Shown: positions 33,301 through 42,114 of the stretch, piece by piece | How the letters are laid out: each line of letters begins with the position of its first letter | Numbering within the stretch: position 1 is the first letter of the stretch | Source of the DNA: Torymus aiolomorphi | Taxonomy: Eukaryota > Arthropoda > Insecta > Hymenoptera > Torymidae | Reading direction: 5' to 3' | DNA length: 64,000 nucleotides | NCBI GenBank assembly: GCA_036365515.1 | Contig: CM070873.1 | Span: 19,545,757-19,609,756, forward strand | Made by a program: the position numbers and the translations under genes | The notes under the pieces: generated by a model | The model's database searches: none | Seen by the model: only the letters and a program-made list of their open reading frames with translations | What the model was told of the DNA's origin: nothing

Positions 33301-34125
33301 AGTAGTATATATAATGGTATGGAGAGACGACGGTGACTCACCCCCCCGCCCCGTGGCGCGTTATCTTTGTTTTGATAAACACGGTATTAACGCATGTTTA
33401 ATTGCTTTTTAATGGTTTGTTTATGTAAACAAACATAACCAAACAATCAAAATAAACAATAAAGAAGCAATTAAACAAACATTAATAACACATGTTATCG
33501 GTGTTTTCATAAACATTGTAATTAACGTATGTTTATTTATTTTTTTTAACGACATGTTTATGTAAATAAACAATCAAAACAAACAATTAAGGTGTAATTA
33601 ATTACAATGTTAATGTATACACAGATAACACCGGCCCGTACGGGAATCGGTGACTCACAACTACTCCATACCATTATAGCGCGTTCTTTTCGAAGAGACC
33701 GGGGTATGCTATAGCGTACGTCATCTGTGTGAACTCGGCCCTGTCGCAGCAGCCGTAACCCAACGGCTGCAAAACCTTATCTTACGAAGAGTTTGGTTGT
33801 GTGTGTGTGTGTGTGTGTGCGAGGCCCGTACGGGAATCGGTGACTCACAACTACTCCATACCATTATAGCGCGTTCTTTTCGAAGAGTCCGGGGTATGCT
33901 ATAGCGTACGTCAGCTGTGCGAACTCGGCCCTGTCGCAGCAGTCGTAACCCAACGGCTGCAAAACCTTATCTTACGAAGAGTTTGGTTGTGTGTGTGTGT
34001 GCGTGTGTGTGTGTTCCTACTCCACGGTGTCGCGGAGCCTACTCTAAATTTCGGCTCCGGGATTAAGTGTTAACTGTAGCACGAAGCTTAGTCTACACGT
34101 TAGCTGATCGTACACTCGGGCCTGC
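33301..34125. repeat. Left terminal inverted repeat of the Polinton
   Basis: Complementary to 49,220-49,898 over its length, but about 190 bp longer because a unit starting ggcccgtacgggaatcgg (33,633-33,822 and 33,823-34,017) is tandemly duplicated on this side only. The outer 330 bp contain several short palindromes around tttatgtaaacaaac and gataacac. A TG tract ends each duplicated unit. Confidence 0.92.
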
Positions 34126-34618
34126 ACTGAACTATCGCATCTCTTCTTTGTTCCGATATTCGTATAGAAGCCTTATCGCTATTAATTCTGAGAACTCCAG
34201 AGTATTTCAATTGTGTGTTCCTTATACATGCTCTTTCGCCTCACAAAATTAAAAATTTTTTGGAATTATTAATAAAAATTTACAACATCATTAGACTCGT
34301 AAGATTTTCTCGCAAGATAATCAAAAGTCGCTTATTTTTTCGATATACTTAACGCGTGCTACAGAGTTTACAACTTATTCATTGAGCATTCTTTTTTAGG
34401 ATGAATTTGCAAATTACCACTACTATAATTTTATTATTATCAATTGCACGATATATAAAAATAAAAAAGAGCAAATAAAAAGGCAAATTTACGAATTTTT
34501 ATAAGAGAGGATTGGAGGATAGGTGGTAAAATAAAAAAGATAGTCGGTGTTTAATTAAAAGTTTTGAACATATATTTGTGAAAGCATACAAATAATATTT
34601 TACAAAAAATTATACAAA
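34126..34618. other. Spacer between the left TIR and the first Polinton gene
   Basis: AT-rich, with no gene visible. Likely holds the polyadenylation region of the minus-strand gene ending at 34,619. Confidence 0.4.
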
Positions 34619-35599
34619 TTAATTTGCGAACATATAATCGTACAAATCATTAGCCAAGTTGAATAAGCCAAATGCATGAAATTCCATGAGAAAAATGTCG
34701 TACAATTCTTCACTCATATTACCGAATTCCATGTGCAACTTTGCTCTATTATTAATTTCATTTTTACGCAATACATAATACTGTTTAAACGCAGCAATGT
34801 CTTTCAAAATATTTTTCGCTTTTTCGGTGCTTTCTTTCTTTAACTCATTTTTTAAAAAGTCGAATATGTTATCCATACCTCGATTTATAAATCCGGCACT
34901 ATCTTCTAAACGTTTTAACCTCGCATCGACACATTCGCGCACTTCACGTAGACCGCTCAAAGTAGCCTGTTGCATGACAATTCCGGGTGGACTCTCATAT
35001 TTTCTTTTCTTCTGCGGTGTCTCGTACTGTGAAGAACTGTCTGGAAACTGCGTCTCCTCGTCTATTGGTTGGCCTTCGGGGAAGTCTCTGACGAGTTTCT
35101 GTGTCAGTACACAGGGTCTCTCGTCGATAAGGATGGACCTCACACCGTATGCCGTTGTAAAATTGATGTCGTGGGTTGGAAGATATATTTTTGTAGATTT
35201 ACCAAAGTCTTTGTAAAATGTGAAGGAATCTAGCAGATATCCCATCATCGCATCCATTTGATCGACGATCAGCTCCCAACTATTTTTTTCGAGAGTTACG
35301 TACTTTGCAGGAGCCCCCGTACTACAGAGTTTCACTACAGCTCTATAAAATCCAGCGTGATGTTCCAATCCGACAGCGACTCTTTTGGAATGTGATTTAT
35401 TGATAGCATAGGTTGTAGATAGAAAGAGATTTGGTAGATCCATGTTTTTATTAACTCGCGGTCTTACTGCTGGCGGAGGTAGCGGTGGCGCTGTTGATGG
35501 TGGAGGTAGTGGTGGCGGTGTTACCGGCGCTGCTTCTGCTGCTGGAGCTGCTGCTGATGTTGATGCAGGAGGTACTGCTGATGCTTCGTTATTGTCCAT
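34619..35599 (-). CDS. Polinton hypothetical protein, 326 aa
   Basis: The first 50 residues are proline/alanine-rich and disordered. Residues 50-190 form a hydrophobic/charged region that could be a folded domain (YVTLEKNSWELIVDQMDAM near residue 100). A basic KKRKYES stretch near residue 200 may be a nuclear-localisation signal, and helices follow to the end. I do not recognise a family. Its position at the TIR end of the minus-strand gene array suggests a late or accessory product. The open frame is intact. Confidence 0.6.
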   Translation of the reverse strand: MDNNEASAVPPASTSAAAPAAEAAPVTPPPLPPPSTAPPLPPPAVRPRVNKNMDLPNLFLSTTYAINKSHSKRVAVGLEHHAGFYRAVVKLCSTGAPAKYVTLEKNSWELIVDQMDAMMGYLLDSFTFYKDFGKSTKIYLPTHDINFTTAYGVRSILIDERPCVLTQKLVRDFPEGQPIDEETQFPDSSSQYETPQKKRKYESPPGIVMQQATLSGLREVRECVDARLKRLEDSAGFINRGMDNIFDFLKNELKKESTEKAKNILKDIAAFKQYYVLRKNEINNRAKLHMEFGNMSEELYDIFLMEFHAFGLFNLANDLYDYMFAN

Positions 35600-36287
35600 T
35601 TTTTAAAGCAATATTACTTAGAGATTGTACGGAAACTGGAATATCCACGTGGGAGCGTACTCTCAAATGGAATGGCTACTCGTGACTGAGGATGACATGT
35701 CGGGCTCCAGCATTTACACGGTTATCCCCACCACCCTACTCTGTTTTTCCCCCTAATGGACGACGAGTTCGTTACGTCTCAACCAATCAGCGAACAGGGC
35801 GATGACGTAGTAATATAAAGAATTCAAGCAAGGCGATGAATGTAACATAACCTTATTCACCGTTTCGTATTCGCGATAAAAAAGTACGTTGAAATGACGC
35901 ATGCTTTGAACAGTGACCGATACGATGTAACATAACCTATCGCGATAAAGAAAGTTCGTTGGAATCACGTTGGCTTAGAGAGCAATGCAAACGAGATAAA
36001 AATAACGGTTTCCGAGAAATTATTATATATATCCTAACCTTACTTTTTGCATAACCTTTCGCGTCGTATTCGCGATAAAGAAATTACGTTGGAATCACGT
36101 AGGCTTAGAGATAAAAATAAGAAAGATCGATAATTTCTTGTAAGTATGCATGGGGAATTAGGTAGGTAAGGATGTGAATAAAAGTCTAACACTAAATGTA
36201 AATTTTTACTAATACATTTTTTATTTTACGAGTATCTTACAAAAGTATACATATTTCACTCTTACATCTAAGATTACAAAAAAAAAT
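35600..36287. repeat. Intergenic region with three ~60-bp repeats
   Basis: The word cgcgataaagaaattacgttggaatcacgt followed by ggcttagag recurs, with variants, near 35,871, 35,940 and 36,068, together with a preceding aacataacct. The region lies upstream of the 326-aa gene, so the repeats could be promoter or replication elements. No gene is seen. Confidence 0.55.
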
Positions 36288-36811
36288 TTATAATTTTGCG
36301 TTACATGTTTGATCACTCTGCCCATTTCCCAATGAAGTCTCTCTCGGAAGAAAACGATTCCGGTAAGGATTTCTCTTTCTTGATTGCTTTTGTGAAATAT
36401 CTTTGTAAAATTTAGTAGCTATGTCATCGTTTCTGCGTGTATTATATGAAAAGATGCGACAAAACGCGCGTAAAGAACTACCACTACACATATGATGCAA
36501 AAACATAATGCAATATTCACCGCACACTTTTGAATCAAAACTTTGTAATAGTTTCTTGTTCCACTGGAAACGCACGCAGTTCGATGGTGTGATGAGGTGG
36601 GGGCGAGCCCGTAACTGTCGAAATATACTCCGTATCCATTTTTATCTATGTAAATGGCAATCCAATGCGATCCTGGTTTATTTGCTGTATCGAGATTGGT
36701 TATGATGGCCACAGGTGGACTTAAAATTTTTGGAATGTGATCAGCAGCATAAACACCTATTGTATTCGCTCTTAGTGCACGTATCGCATGCATTATTGTT
36801 CTCGTGTCCAT
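36288..36811 (-). pseudogene. Adenain-like cysteine protease of the Polinton, frame-broken
   Basis: The best start is the Met at 36,811 (MDTRTIM), 51 codons into a longer open frame. GSHWIAIYI carries the catalytic His and VYFDSYG the Asp. The remaining catalytic part, with LQSFDSKVCGEYC (Gln and nucleophilic Cys), is in another frame (36,288-36,598). The switch falls at a run of five G on the plus strand (36,599-36,603). In Polintons and adenoviruses this Ulp1-fold enzyme cleaves capsid and core precursors. The start overlaps the neighbouring gene end by about 70 bp in another frame. Confidence 0.82.
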
Positions 36812-37574
36812 CCTGTAATTGATTTGAAAACTCTTCACTGGGTACCTTCTCACTGAATACGATGTTGCTGCCGTCGTCGTCCTCCTCCTCCTCGTTGTTT
36901 GCTTTTTCAGTCTGCCTGCTACTGCTGGTGTCTTCGTCGTTGTCGTCGTCTCCGTCGACTTCATCTACACCTCCTGGTTGACCAAAGCGAAAAGCCTTTC
37001 TGCGTTCGTTACGATAATTGCAAAGAGCTGCGTAAAATCTTTCACTTTGTATGGTTTCATTTGCTTCGCGCCACTCTTCTGGAAGTATACTGTACATCCA
37101 TTTTCTTAGTATATTTGCTTTGAAAAGCGCACAAAAGTCTTTCTTATTTTCTATGTGTTTTTCGATATGACTTGCACATACTAAGGAATTCGGAAACACT
37201 GCTTCTAATTTATTAAAAGTTAGCGACCTCCATTCTTCGAGGTTTATAACGCAACGTCCAAGCACATTCTCGAGATATCTTCGTTTGTCATCCCCGCGCA
37301 CGTATATATTTCTCGCCTTCTTGACAACTTTGTAAAGATGATGGCGCAAGCGTCGCAATGATACGTCACCTTCGAACCAATGTATTCCGTGTAAGTGAAC
37401 TGTGCAATAGGTGTTTGTCGTTTTTATGTCTGATGGCAAATGCAAAAAATTACAAGGTGGGCCTACTATCCAATGGCCAACTATGGGCTCTTGCAATGCA
37501 ATCACAGCCACTTCCTTTGGCAAAAAATTTCTGTTAACGTCGCGAAAACCTTGTATATCGACAACGAAATCCAT
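36741..37574 (-). CDS. Polinton-associated exonuclease-like protein, 277 aa
   Basis: The N-terminus MDFVVDIQGFRDVNRNF and the following KEVAVIAL strand resemble a protein family found repeatedly in insect virus-like elements, which looks like an RNase H-fold (DEDD exonuclease-like) domain; the usual DxE is DIQ here, so catalysis is uncertain. Residues 95-180 have a Cys/His set (CASHIEKH). The C-terminus is acidic (run of D and E around residues 215-240) and ends in Cys-rich CDTCTKSEYNRCLCC. It overlaps the protease start. Confidence 0.55.
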   Translation of the reverse strand: MDFVVDIQGFRDVNRNFLPKEVAVIALQEPIVGHWIVGPPCNFLHLPSDIKTTNTYCTVHLHGIHWFEGDVSLRRLRHHLYKVVKKARNIYVRGDDKRRYLENVLGRCVINLEEWRSLTFNKLEAVFPNSLVCASHIEKHIENKKDFCALFKANILRKWMYSILPEEWREANETIQSERFYAALCNYRNERRKAFRFGQPGGVDEVDGDDDNDEDTSSSRQTEKANNEEEEDDDGSNIVFSEKVPSEEFSNQLQDGHENNNACDTCTKSEYNRCLCC

Positions 37575-37703
37575 GATTTAAGGAGTGAGCGCGAGAGTGT
37601 ATCGCCGAGTAAAAGAGCAAATGACAACTGATCCTCGCGTGTAGGCATTTCATTTCTGATATACACTTACCCCCACTACTCTTGTTTCTCCTTCTTCTTA
37701 TAT

Positions 37704-39044
37704 TTACGCGCTAAAATCCGATAGGATTTGCCTGCTCGAATCTACTTCCAGCACGTTATCGTATTCTGCGTAAATGATGCAATTTATGGTACTAGTGAGG
37801 GCGCCCTCGAATCGCACTTCCACGCGTATGCTACCCGATCGTACGAGGTTCCAGTGCGTAGCACAATGAGCTGATAAATCTGGTGTTAGGTCGAAAACCG
37901 TCAGAAAATTTCCTCTCGCATAATTGTGACGATTGATGCCGTTGCCTTCGTTGAGAAAATGTATTCCTGTACCCGAAAACAGCGTATGGTAAGCATCTAT
38001 GTAAAGACCGTTGTTGCCGGTAAAGCGAGGTTGTAACGGTTTGCTTGGAATTTGTACTCCGTCGACGTACAAAGAAAGATAATTTATCGAAAAGTGTTGA
38101 AAATTGAACGGGTTGAATTTACGATTTCCATTAAACGCTTTGTTGTCGACGAAACCTATAATTATTCTTTTAGGCAGCTGCCCGAGGATGACGTTGTCGA
38201 GAGTATCCCCGAGAATTCCAGTGTGAAGCGTGAAAGACTTAACTTCGACGCGTGTAATCGGATACTTGGCTGTAGCTTTAGCTAAGGCATTGGCGTGCCC
38301 AAGTAAAACACCGGGGCTTATCTTTACTCTGCGTACGATGAGACTGTCTTCTTTGATTTTGACACGAAATTTACCATCATCCGACACATCCATCAAGCAA
38401 AAGGCATCTTTGCTTCGTACGAGGCGTACTCTCATCTCCACTCCGTTGATAAGCATTTTATCTTGATTAAATACGTCGCAATGTAAATGACCGATCATGT
38501 CGACTGCTTTCCCTCCAAGTATGTAATATTGGCGACGTAAGGCTCCGTTGTTTGCGGCCGCATTTTCTTTCGGAATATTCGGAGCAGCTTCAAAGTTGTC
38601 AAACGTATCATCGTACCAGAGCGTTGTAGTTAAATGCGAATCTTTAACCGCCGGAGAATAATTCAACAACGATTCAATATAAGCTCTATACGGGTAAGCG
38701 TTGTTGGGAGGCGAAACGAGTTTTTGATTGAAAAAAACATCAACTTGGTTGAATAGCGAATGAAGAAAATTGTTAACTGGTGCAACTTTGGCGTTTTCTG
38801 CTTCGGCTTCTATTGGTTCAACCTTTGCTTGAATGTAAAGCATCGTGTGCGCAAGGTCTATGTAATGTTCACTACCGCTTGGCACCACAAACTCTATAGG
38901 AGCATCTCCTTCGTCGCTGAGAGATGATACGGGCTTGTAATGTAAGAAACTGCTACTTTCAATGGATGTTTGAGTTGGTGGTAGTGAGAAAATATCTAAT
39001 TCGCTAGACATACACTCCGATGAGTGCGAGTGTAAAAACGCCAT
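37704..39044 (-). CDS. Candidate Polinton major capsid protein (F54H12.2-like family)
   Basis: This 446-aa protein starts with a segment ending SELDIFSLPPTQTSIES and continues PIEFVVPSGSEHYIDLAHTMLYI, the signature of the widespread invertebrate family annotated as uncharacterised protein F54H12.2-like. Copies of this family lie next to Polinton-type genes in many invertebrates. The length, beta-rich pattern and position between protease and penton-like gene fit a double-jelly-roll major capsid protein; that role is an inference from context. The frame is intact, with no Cys-rich motif or membrane segment. Confidence 0.65.
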   Translation of the reverse strand: MAFLHSHSSECMSSELDIFSLPPTQTSIESSSFLHYKPVSSLSDEGDAPIEFVVPSGSEHYIDLAHTMLYIQAKVEPIEAEAENAKVAPVNNFLHSLFNQVDVFFNQKLVSPPNNAYPYRAYIESLLNYSPAVKDSHLTTTLWYDDTFDNFEAAPNIPKENAAANNGALRRQYYILGGKAVDMIGHLHCDVFNQDKMLINGVEMRVRLVRSKDAFCLMDVSDDGKFRVKIKEDSLIVRRVKISPGVLLGHANALAKATAKYPITRVEVKSFTLHTGILGDTLDNVILGQLPKRIIIGFVDNKAFNGNRKFNPFNFQHFSINYLSLYVDGVQIPSKPLQPRFTGNNGLYIDAYHTLFSGTGIHFLNEGNGINRHNYARGNFLTVFDLTPDLSAHCATHWNLVRSGSIRVEVRFEGALTSTINCIIYAEYDNVLEVDSSRQILSDFSA

Positions 39045-39049
39045 GTTTC

Positions 39050-39274
39050 CTATTTTGGCCTAAAAATGTCGTTGATATCTCTGTAAGTTGGCTTCCTCTT
39101 CTTCTTCTTCTTCTTCCTTTTACTATTTCCTCTCTTCTTTTTGTTTGCTGTTGCGCGCCCTCTAGCACGTTTCGTTTTCTTGGCGGTGACACGTATCAAA
39201 CCACTGATCTTTCTCGACTGTTGCATGCGCTTCCGAGTGAGTGCTTTATATCCTGAGCCTTTCATCATCATCAT
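39050..39274 (-). CDS. Small basic protein, duplicate of the C-terminus of the 166-aa core protein
   Basis: This 74-aa frame carries KGSGYKA, then a basic stretch and the ending KKKPTYRDINDIFRPK. The same ending is found in the 166-aa protein at 39,524, so a tandem duplication of the 3' part of that gene is likely. The charge and lysine/arginine runs suggest DNA binding in a virion core. It ends 5 bp before the capsid gene start. Confidence 0.6.
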   Translation of the reverse strand: MMMMKGSGYKALTRKRMQQSRKISGLIRVTAKKTKRARGRATANKKKRGNSKRKKKKKKRKPTYRDINDIFRPK

Positions 39275-39329
39275 TTCGCCTGCTTACCGATAAAATGTAT
39301 AGTATGTTTTTTTTTTAAATTAAAACAAA

Positions 39330-39488
39330 TTAGTTGAATCTTTTGAACCCCTGCTTTTCGGGAAACGAGAATGTATTGGTACTGTATGAAGATGACGATG
39401 ATTTTGAAGACGGCTCTATAAGCGGCTGTTTATCTTTATCTTTGACGGATGCGTTTTTCGTAGAAACCTTGCTTTGCGGTGGCCCCAT
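39330..39488 (-). CDS. Short serine/lysine-rich protein, 52 aa
   Basis: A frame from ATG at 39,488 to TAA at 39,332-39,330 begins MGPPQSKVSTKN, has a serine run around residue 30 and ends FPEKQGFKRFN. It lies between the two basic-protein genes on the same strand in a tightly packed region, so a small virion or scaffold-like peptide is plausible. Its function is unknown. Confidence 0.4.
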   Translation of the reverse strand: MGPPQSKVSTKNASVKDKDKQPLIEPSSKSSSSSYSTNTFSFPEKQGFKRFN

Positions 39489-39523
39489 ACTTCTTGCTTG
39501 ACGGCTAATAACTTTTGGTGTTC

Positions 39524-40024
39524 TTATTTTGGACCAAAAATGTCGTTGATATCTCTGTAAGTTGGTTTCTTTTTCTTCCTTTTACTATTTCCTCTCTTCT
39601 TTTTGTTTTTGCACCCTCTACCGCCTTTCTTTTTCTTGACGATGATGCGTACCACTCCACTCGTCTTTTTCGACTGGAGCCTGCGTTTTTGAGCAACTGC
39701 TTTATATCCAGAACCTTTTATCAGCTTGGCAATTTTATCGACTGCTTTTCTCTTTAAATTTTTCCCTGATTCTCTCGCTCGAAATTTTACGGCTTCTTTG
39801 AAATTTGTGCCGTTATTCGCCACATCGTCCAAAACATTGATACCTGCTCGTAGTGTTTCTTTACCAATGGTTTTTACTCCGCTGGAAATGTAAGGTAACA
39901 TTTTACGAAATAATCCCCCTAACCATGATCCCACACCATGACCCTTTTGATAGGTCGAACCAGCAAATACTTTTCTCACTCCACTTCCGACTTGATCGTC
40001 GTAGTACTGAATGTACGAACTCAT
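39524..40024 (-). CDS. Basic core/minor capsid-like protein, 166 aa
   Basis: The N-terminal 60 residues are glycine-rich with an amphipathic stretch (GVGSWLGGLFRKMLPYI near residue 30), recalling the membrane-active N-terminus of adenovirus protein VI-type proteins. From residue 85 it becomes strongly basic, ending in a run of K and R and PTYRDINDIFGPK. Homologous small proteins accompany the F54H12.2-like gene in other invertebrates. Role in genome packing or membrane penetration is an inference. The gene is intact and 17 bp from the next one. Confidence 0.6.
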   Translation of the reverse strand: MSSYIQYYDDQVGSGVRKVFAGSTYQKGHGVGSWLGGLFRKMLPYISSGVKTIGKETLRAGINVLDDVANNGTNFKEAVKFRARESGKNLKRKAVDKIAKLIKGSGYKAVAQKRRLQSKKTSGVVRIIVKKKKGGRGCKNKKKRGNSKRKKKKPTYRDINDIFGPK

Positions 40025-40041
40025 ATCGTTAGCTGAATTTT

Positions 40042-40842
40042 TTATCGATTATGTTTAAAATGTAACGTAACCGTCAACGTTCCATACTCGAATGGTATAC
40101 TATGCCCGTGCTGATCTCTTATATCGATAATAATTTTGTGAAAAGTGTGATAGAGCAAGGGTAAATAGTGGATTGGAGCAAATCGATGCACAGAGTTGGC
40201 GCCGAATCGGTAATTAGAATCTACAAGTGACACTATACGTAAGAGAGATGCCTGAGTATCGCCGACAGTATATGGCTCGCAGATATACGTGTAGACGTAC
40301 ATTTGATCGGGGATGGCGCGAGACAAGCTAGCAGGTCTCTCACCCATGAAATCTCTTGGGCCATCGTTAGCACTAACGAATACTCCTTTGCGAAGCGGAT
40401 CTTCAAAGCCCAAAATACGACAAATTTTTTCATTAAATTCAAATACATGATCCTCTTTACAATCGCATCGTCGCTTTATAGTATAGTAGCCCTTGCGGGT
40501 ATTCATTGGCACTATCATTAGATGACGGTATGTTTCGTTTGGTTTATTTATCTCGTTAGCGAGCTGTTCGACATTTTCATAGATACCATCGGCAAAGTGA
40601 TGAGTGTCTCTTTTCAATACCTTACCGCTGTCGTAGGAAGAGAAAAAGTAGAACGCCTCCGACTCTTGAACGTGCGTTACTGTACAGGGTACATAAATTT
40701 CCGCGAGTCCAACAAGCCATTCACCATGAAGCTTCATCTCTCGCTGTAAGTACGTGGTGAAACAAGTTGTCGTATTATCGGTAAAATACCCCATACTACT
40801 GTTACTTGGTAGCACCATGTAAAATTCATCTTGATTGTCCAT
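40042..40842 (-). CDS. Candidate Polinton penton/minor capsid protein, 266 aa
   Basis: The start DEFYMVLPSNSSMGYFTDNTTTCF followed by LHGEWLVGLAEIYVP belongs to a family that sits next to F54H12.2-like genes in many invertebrate genomes. Beta-rich spacing, the capsid-cluster position and the length fit a single-jelly-roll penton-type protein; this is inferred. A CDCKED segment lies near residue 125. The frame is intact. Its ATG is 4 bp from the stop codon of the integrase remnant, so the genes are tightly packed. Confidence 0.55.
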   Translation of the reverse strand: MDNQDEFYMVLPSNSSMGYFTDNTTTCFTTYLQREMKLHGEWLVGLAEIYVPCTVTHVQESEAFYFFSSYDSGKVLKRDTHHFADGIYENVEQLANEINKPNETYRHLMIVPMNTRKGYYTIKRRCDCKEDHVFEFNEKICRILGFEDPLRKGVFVSANDGPRDFMGERPASLSRAIPDQMYVYTYICEPYTVGDTQASLLRIVSLVDSNYRFGANSVHRFAPIHYLPLLYHTFHKIIIDIRDQHGHSIPFEYGTLTVTLHFKHNR

Positions 40843-40845
40843 TTT

Positions 40846-41437
40846 TCAGATACGTTCGAGCTCGCTCGCTTTTATCCACGAGTTGAATTTATCCGAGTAT
40901 CCTAGCCACTTGACGAGTACTTGTTTGTTCGCTCCTCGACCTCGCGTACGTACGACTTGCTCGACTTTGAATTTTTGATTGTCCGCTATGCGCTCTCGCC
41001 CAACTAAAACCAATTCTTCTGTGTAAAAAAACCGTCGATAATTTCACCATTCAAGTCTTCGAGAATGTAAGTATAAAGATTTTGACGTCGCGATAAACGC
41101 TGTACCTTGAAGACCTCTTCGCTAAAATTTTTCTCATAACCTCGGTCAAAGGTGTTTTTCGTTCGACTGATTCTCACAAAGTCTCCCACCTTGAATTTAG
41201 CTGTTGCACCAAGCGCCCTCTTCCGTCCGTTCGTTTGACTGCGTCTTTGCAAATTTTCTCGTGCTTTTACTGCATTGTACAAATTTACTTCCGATGGTTT
41301 CATCTTCGTTCCACTGTGTAGCGTATGATTGTAAGCATAAATAATTTTTTGCACAACGTCAACGTAACGCTTGGTATTTTGATGCGTAAAATAACGCCAT
41401 ATTCGTTCGCGTAGAGTTCTATTGAGTCTTTCCAGAA
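40846..41437 (-). pseudogene. C-terminal remnant of the Polinton integrase with chromodomain
   Basis: Coding starts without an ATG at 41,437 with the end of the catalytic core (ERLNRTLRERIWRY, whose first E fits the third catalytic residue), then the linker and the SH3-like part KFKVGDFVRISR. A frame break falls in a run of seven A on the plus strand (41,025-41,031). The other frame continues to a chromodomain (FKVEQVVRTR, VLVKWLGYSD) ending at 40,846. Zinc module and two catalytic Asp residues are missing because of the deletion that joins it to the ATPase. It cannot integrate DNA. Confidence 0.85.
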
Positions 41438-41713
41438 TTAATAATTTTTTTTATCGCCGTCGCAAGAGTAATCACTCGCTTGAGGCAGACCCTCTCTAAA
41501 TTCGATACTCGGTGCGTCACTCCCGCCAGGTCTCAACTCTGTGCGGTAGGCTTGTTGCCACTCGGCGTAATAAAAGAGTATGCGATCAAAGCATACGTTA
41601 CAGATTTTCGGTAAATTTGCGAGAAAATTTTTGACGAACTGAGTTTTGCCACAGCCGGTAGGCCCGCACACGCAACACGTAAATGGATGTTTCCAACGCA
41701 TATCCATTTTCAT
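41438..41713 (-). pseudogene. N-terminal remnant of the Polinton genome-packaging ATPase
   Basis: From the Met at 41,713 the protein reads MKMDMRWKHPF, then the Walker A motif CGPTGCGKTQF. It stops after about 91 codons at SDYSCDGDKKNY, just where the family would continue into Walker B. The next base is integrase sequence, so an internal deletion removed the rest. Family members are FtsK/HerA-type ATPases that pump genomes into capsids. The open frame extends upstream to 41,968, but that part encodes iterated GC-rich repeats and is probably not translated. Confidence 0.82.
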
Positions 41714-41789
41714 GAATGACAGCGAAACCGATTTTGTTCGTACTTTTATCGCGATATTTTTTTCCGCGTGAAAAAAACGACCCCCGCGG

Positions 41790-42000
41790 GCGGCGGCGGC
41801 ACGGCGCGGCGCAGTGCTCATCAGCTGATATGCACCGCGCTCCGGGCGCGTGTACAAGCTTGTACTCCGCGTGGTATAAGCTGATATTTGCCGCGCGTCA
41901 GAATACTTTTCGCGCGGTATAAGCTTATATACTTTGCGCGCACGAAAGCCTATATTTTGCGCGTGCAAATCAGATGTTGCAGCACGCGCGTGAAATATTT
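41790..42000. promoter_or_regulatory. Iterated palindromic repeats upstream of the ATPase gene
   Basis: Units of about 30-35 bp repeat between 41,810 and 41,985: a gcgcg-containing block followed by tataagctgatat or tataagcttatat. At least five copies are visible, several with aagctt or cagctg palindromes. They lie between the ATPase start and the polymerase stop, so a promoter, enhancer or origin role is possible but untested. Confidence 0.45.
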
Positions 42001-42114
42001 ATTTTTGCAAAAAAAAACAAATTTATTCTTTTAAAATGAACATTGAGGGAGAGGAAAATAACAAAAAACAACAACATTTACAAATAAGTCTTATTTTTTT
42101 ATTCATAAAATGTT

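Noticed and set aside
41713..41968. N-terminal extension of the ATPase frame
   Set aside because: The extra 85 codons translate iterated GC-rich palindromic repeats; the family-like sequence begins at MKMDMRW.
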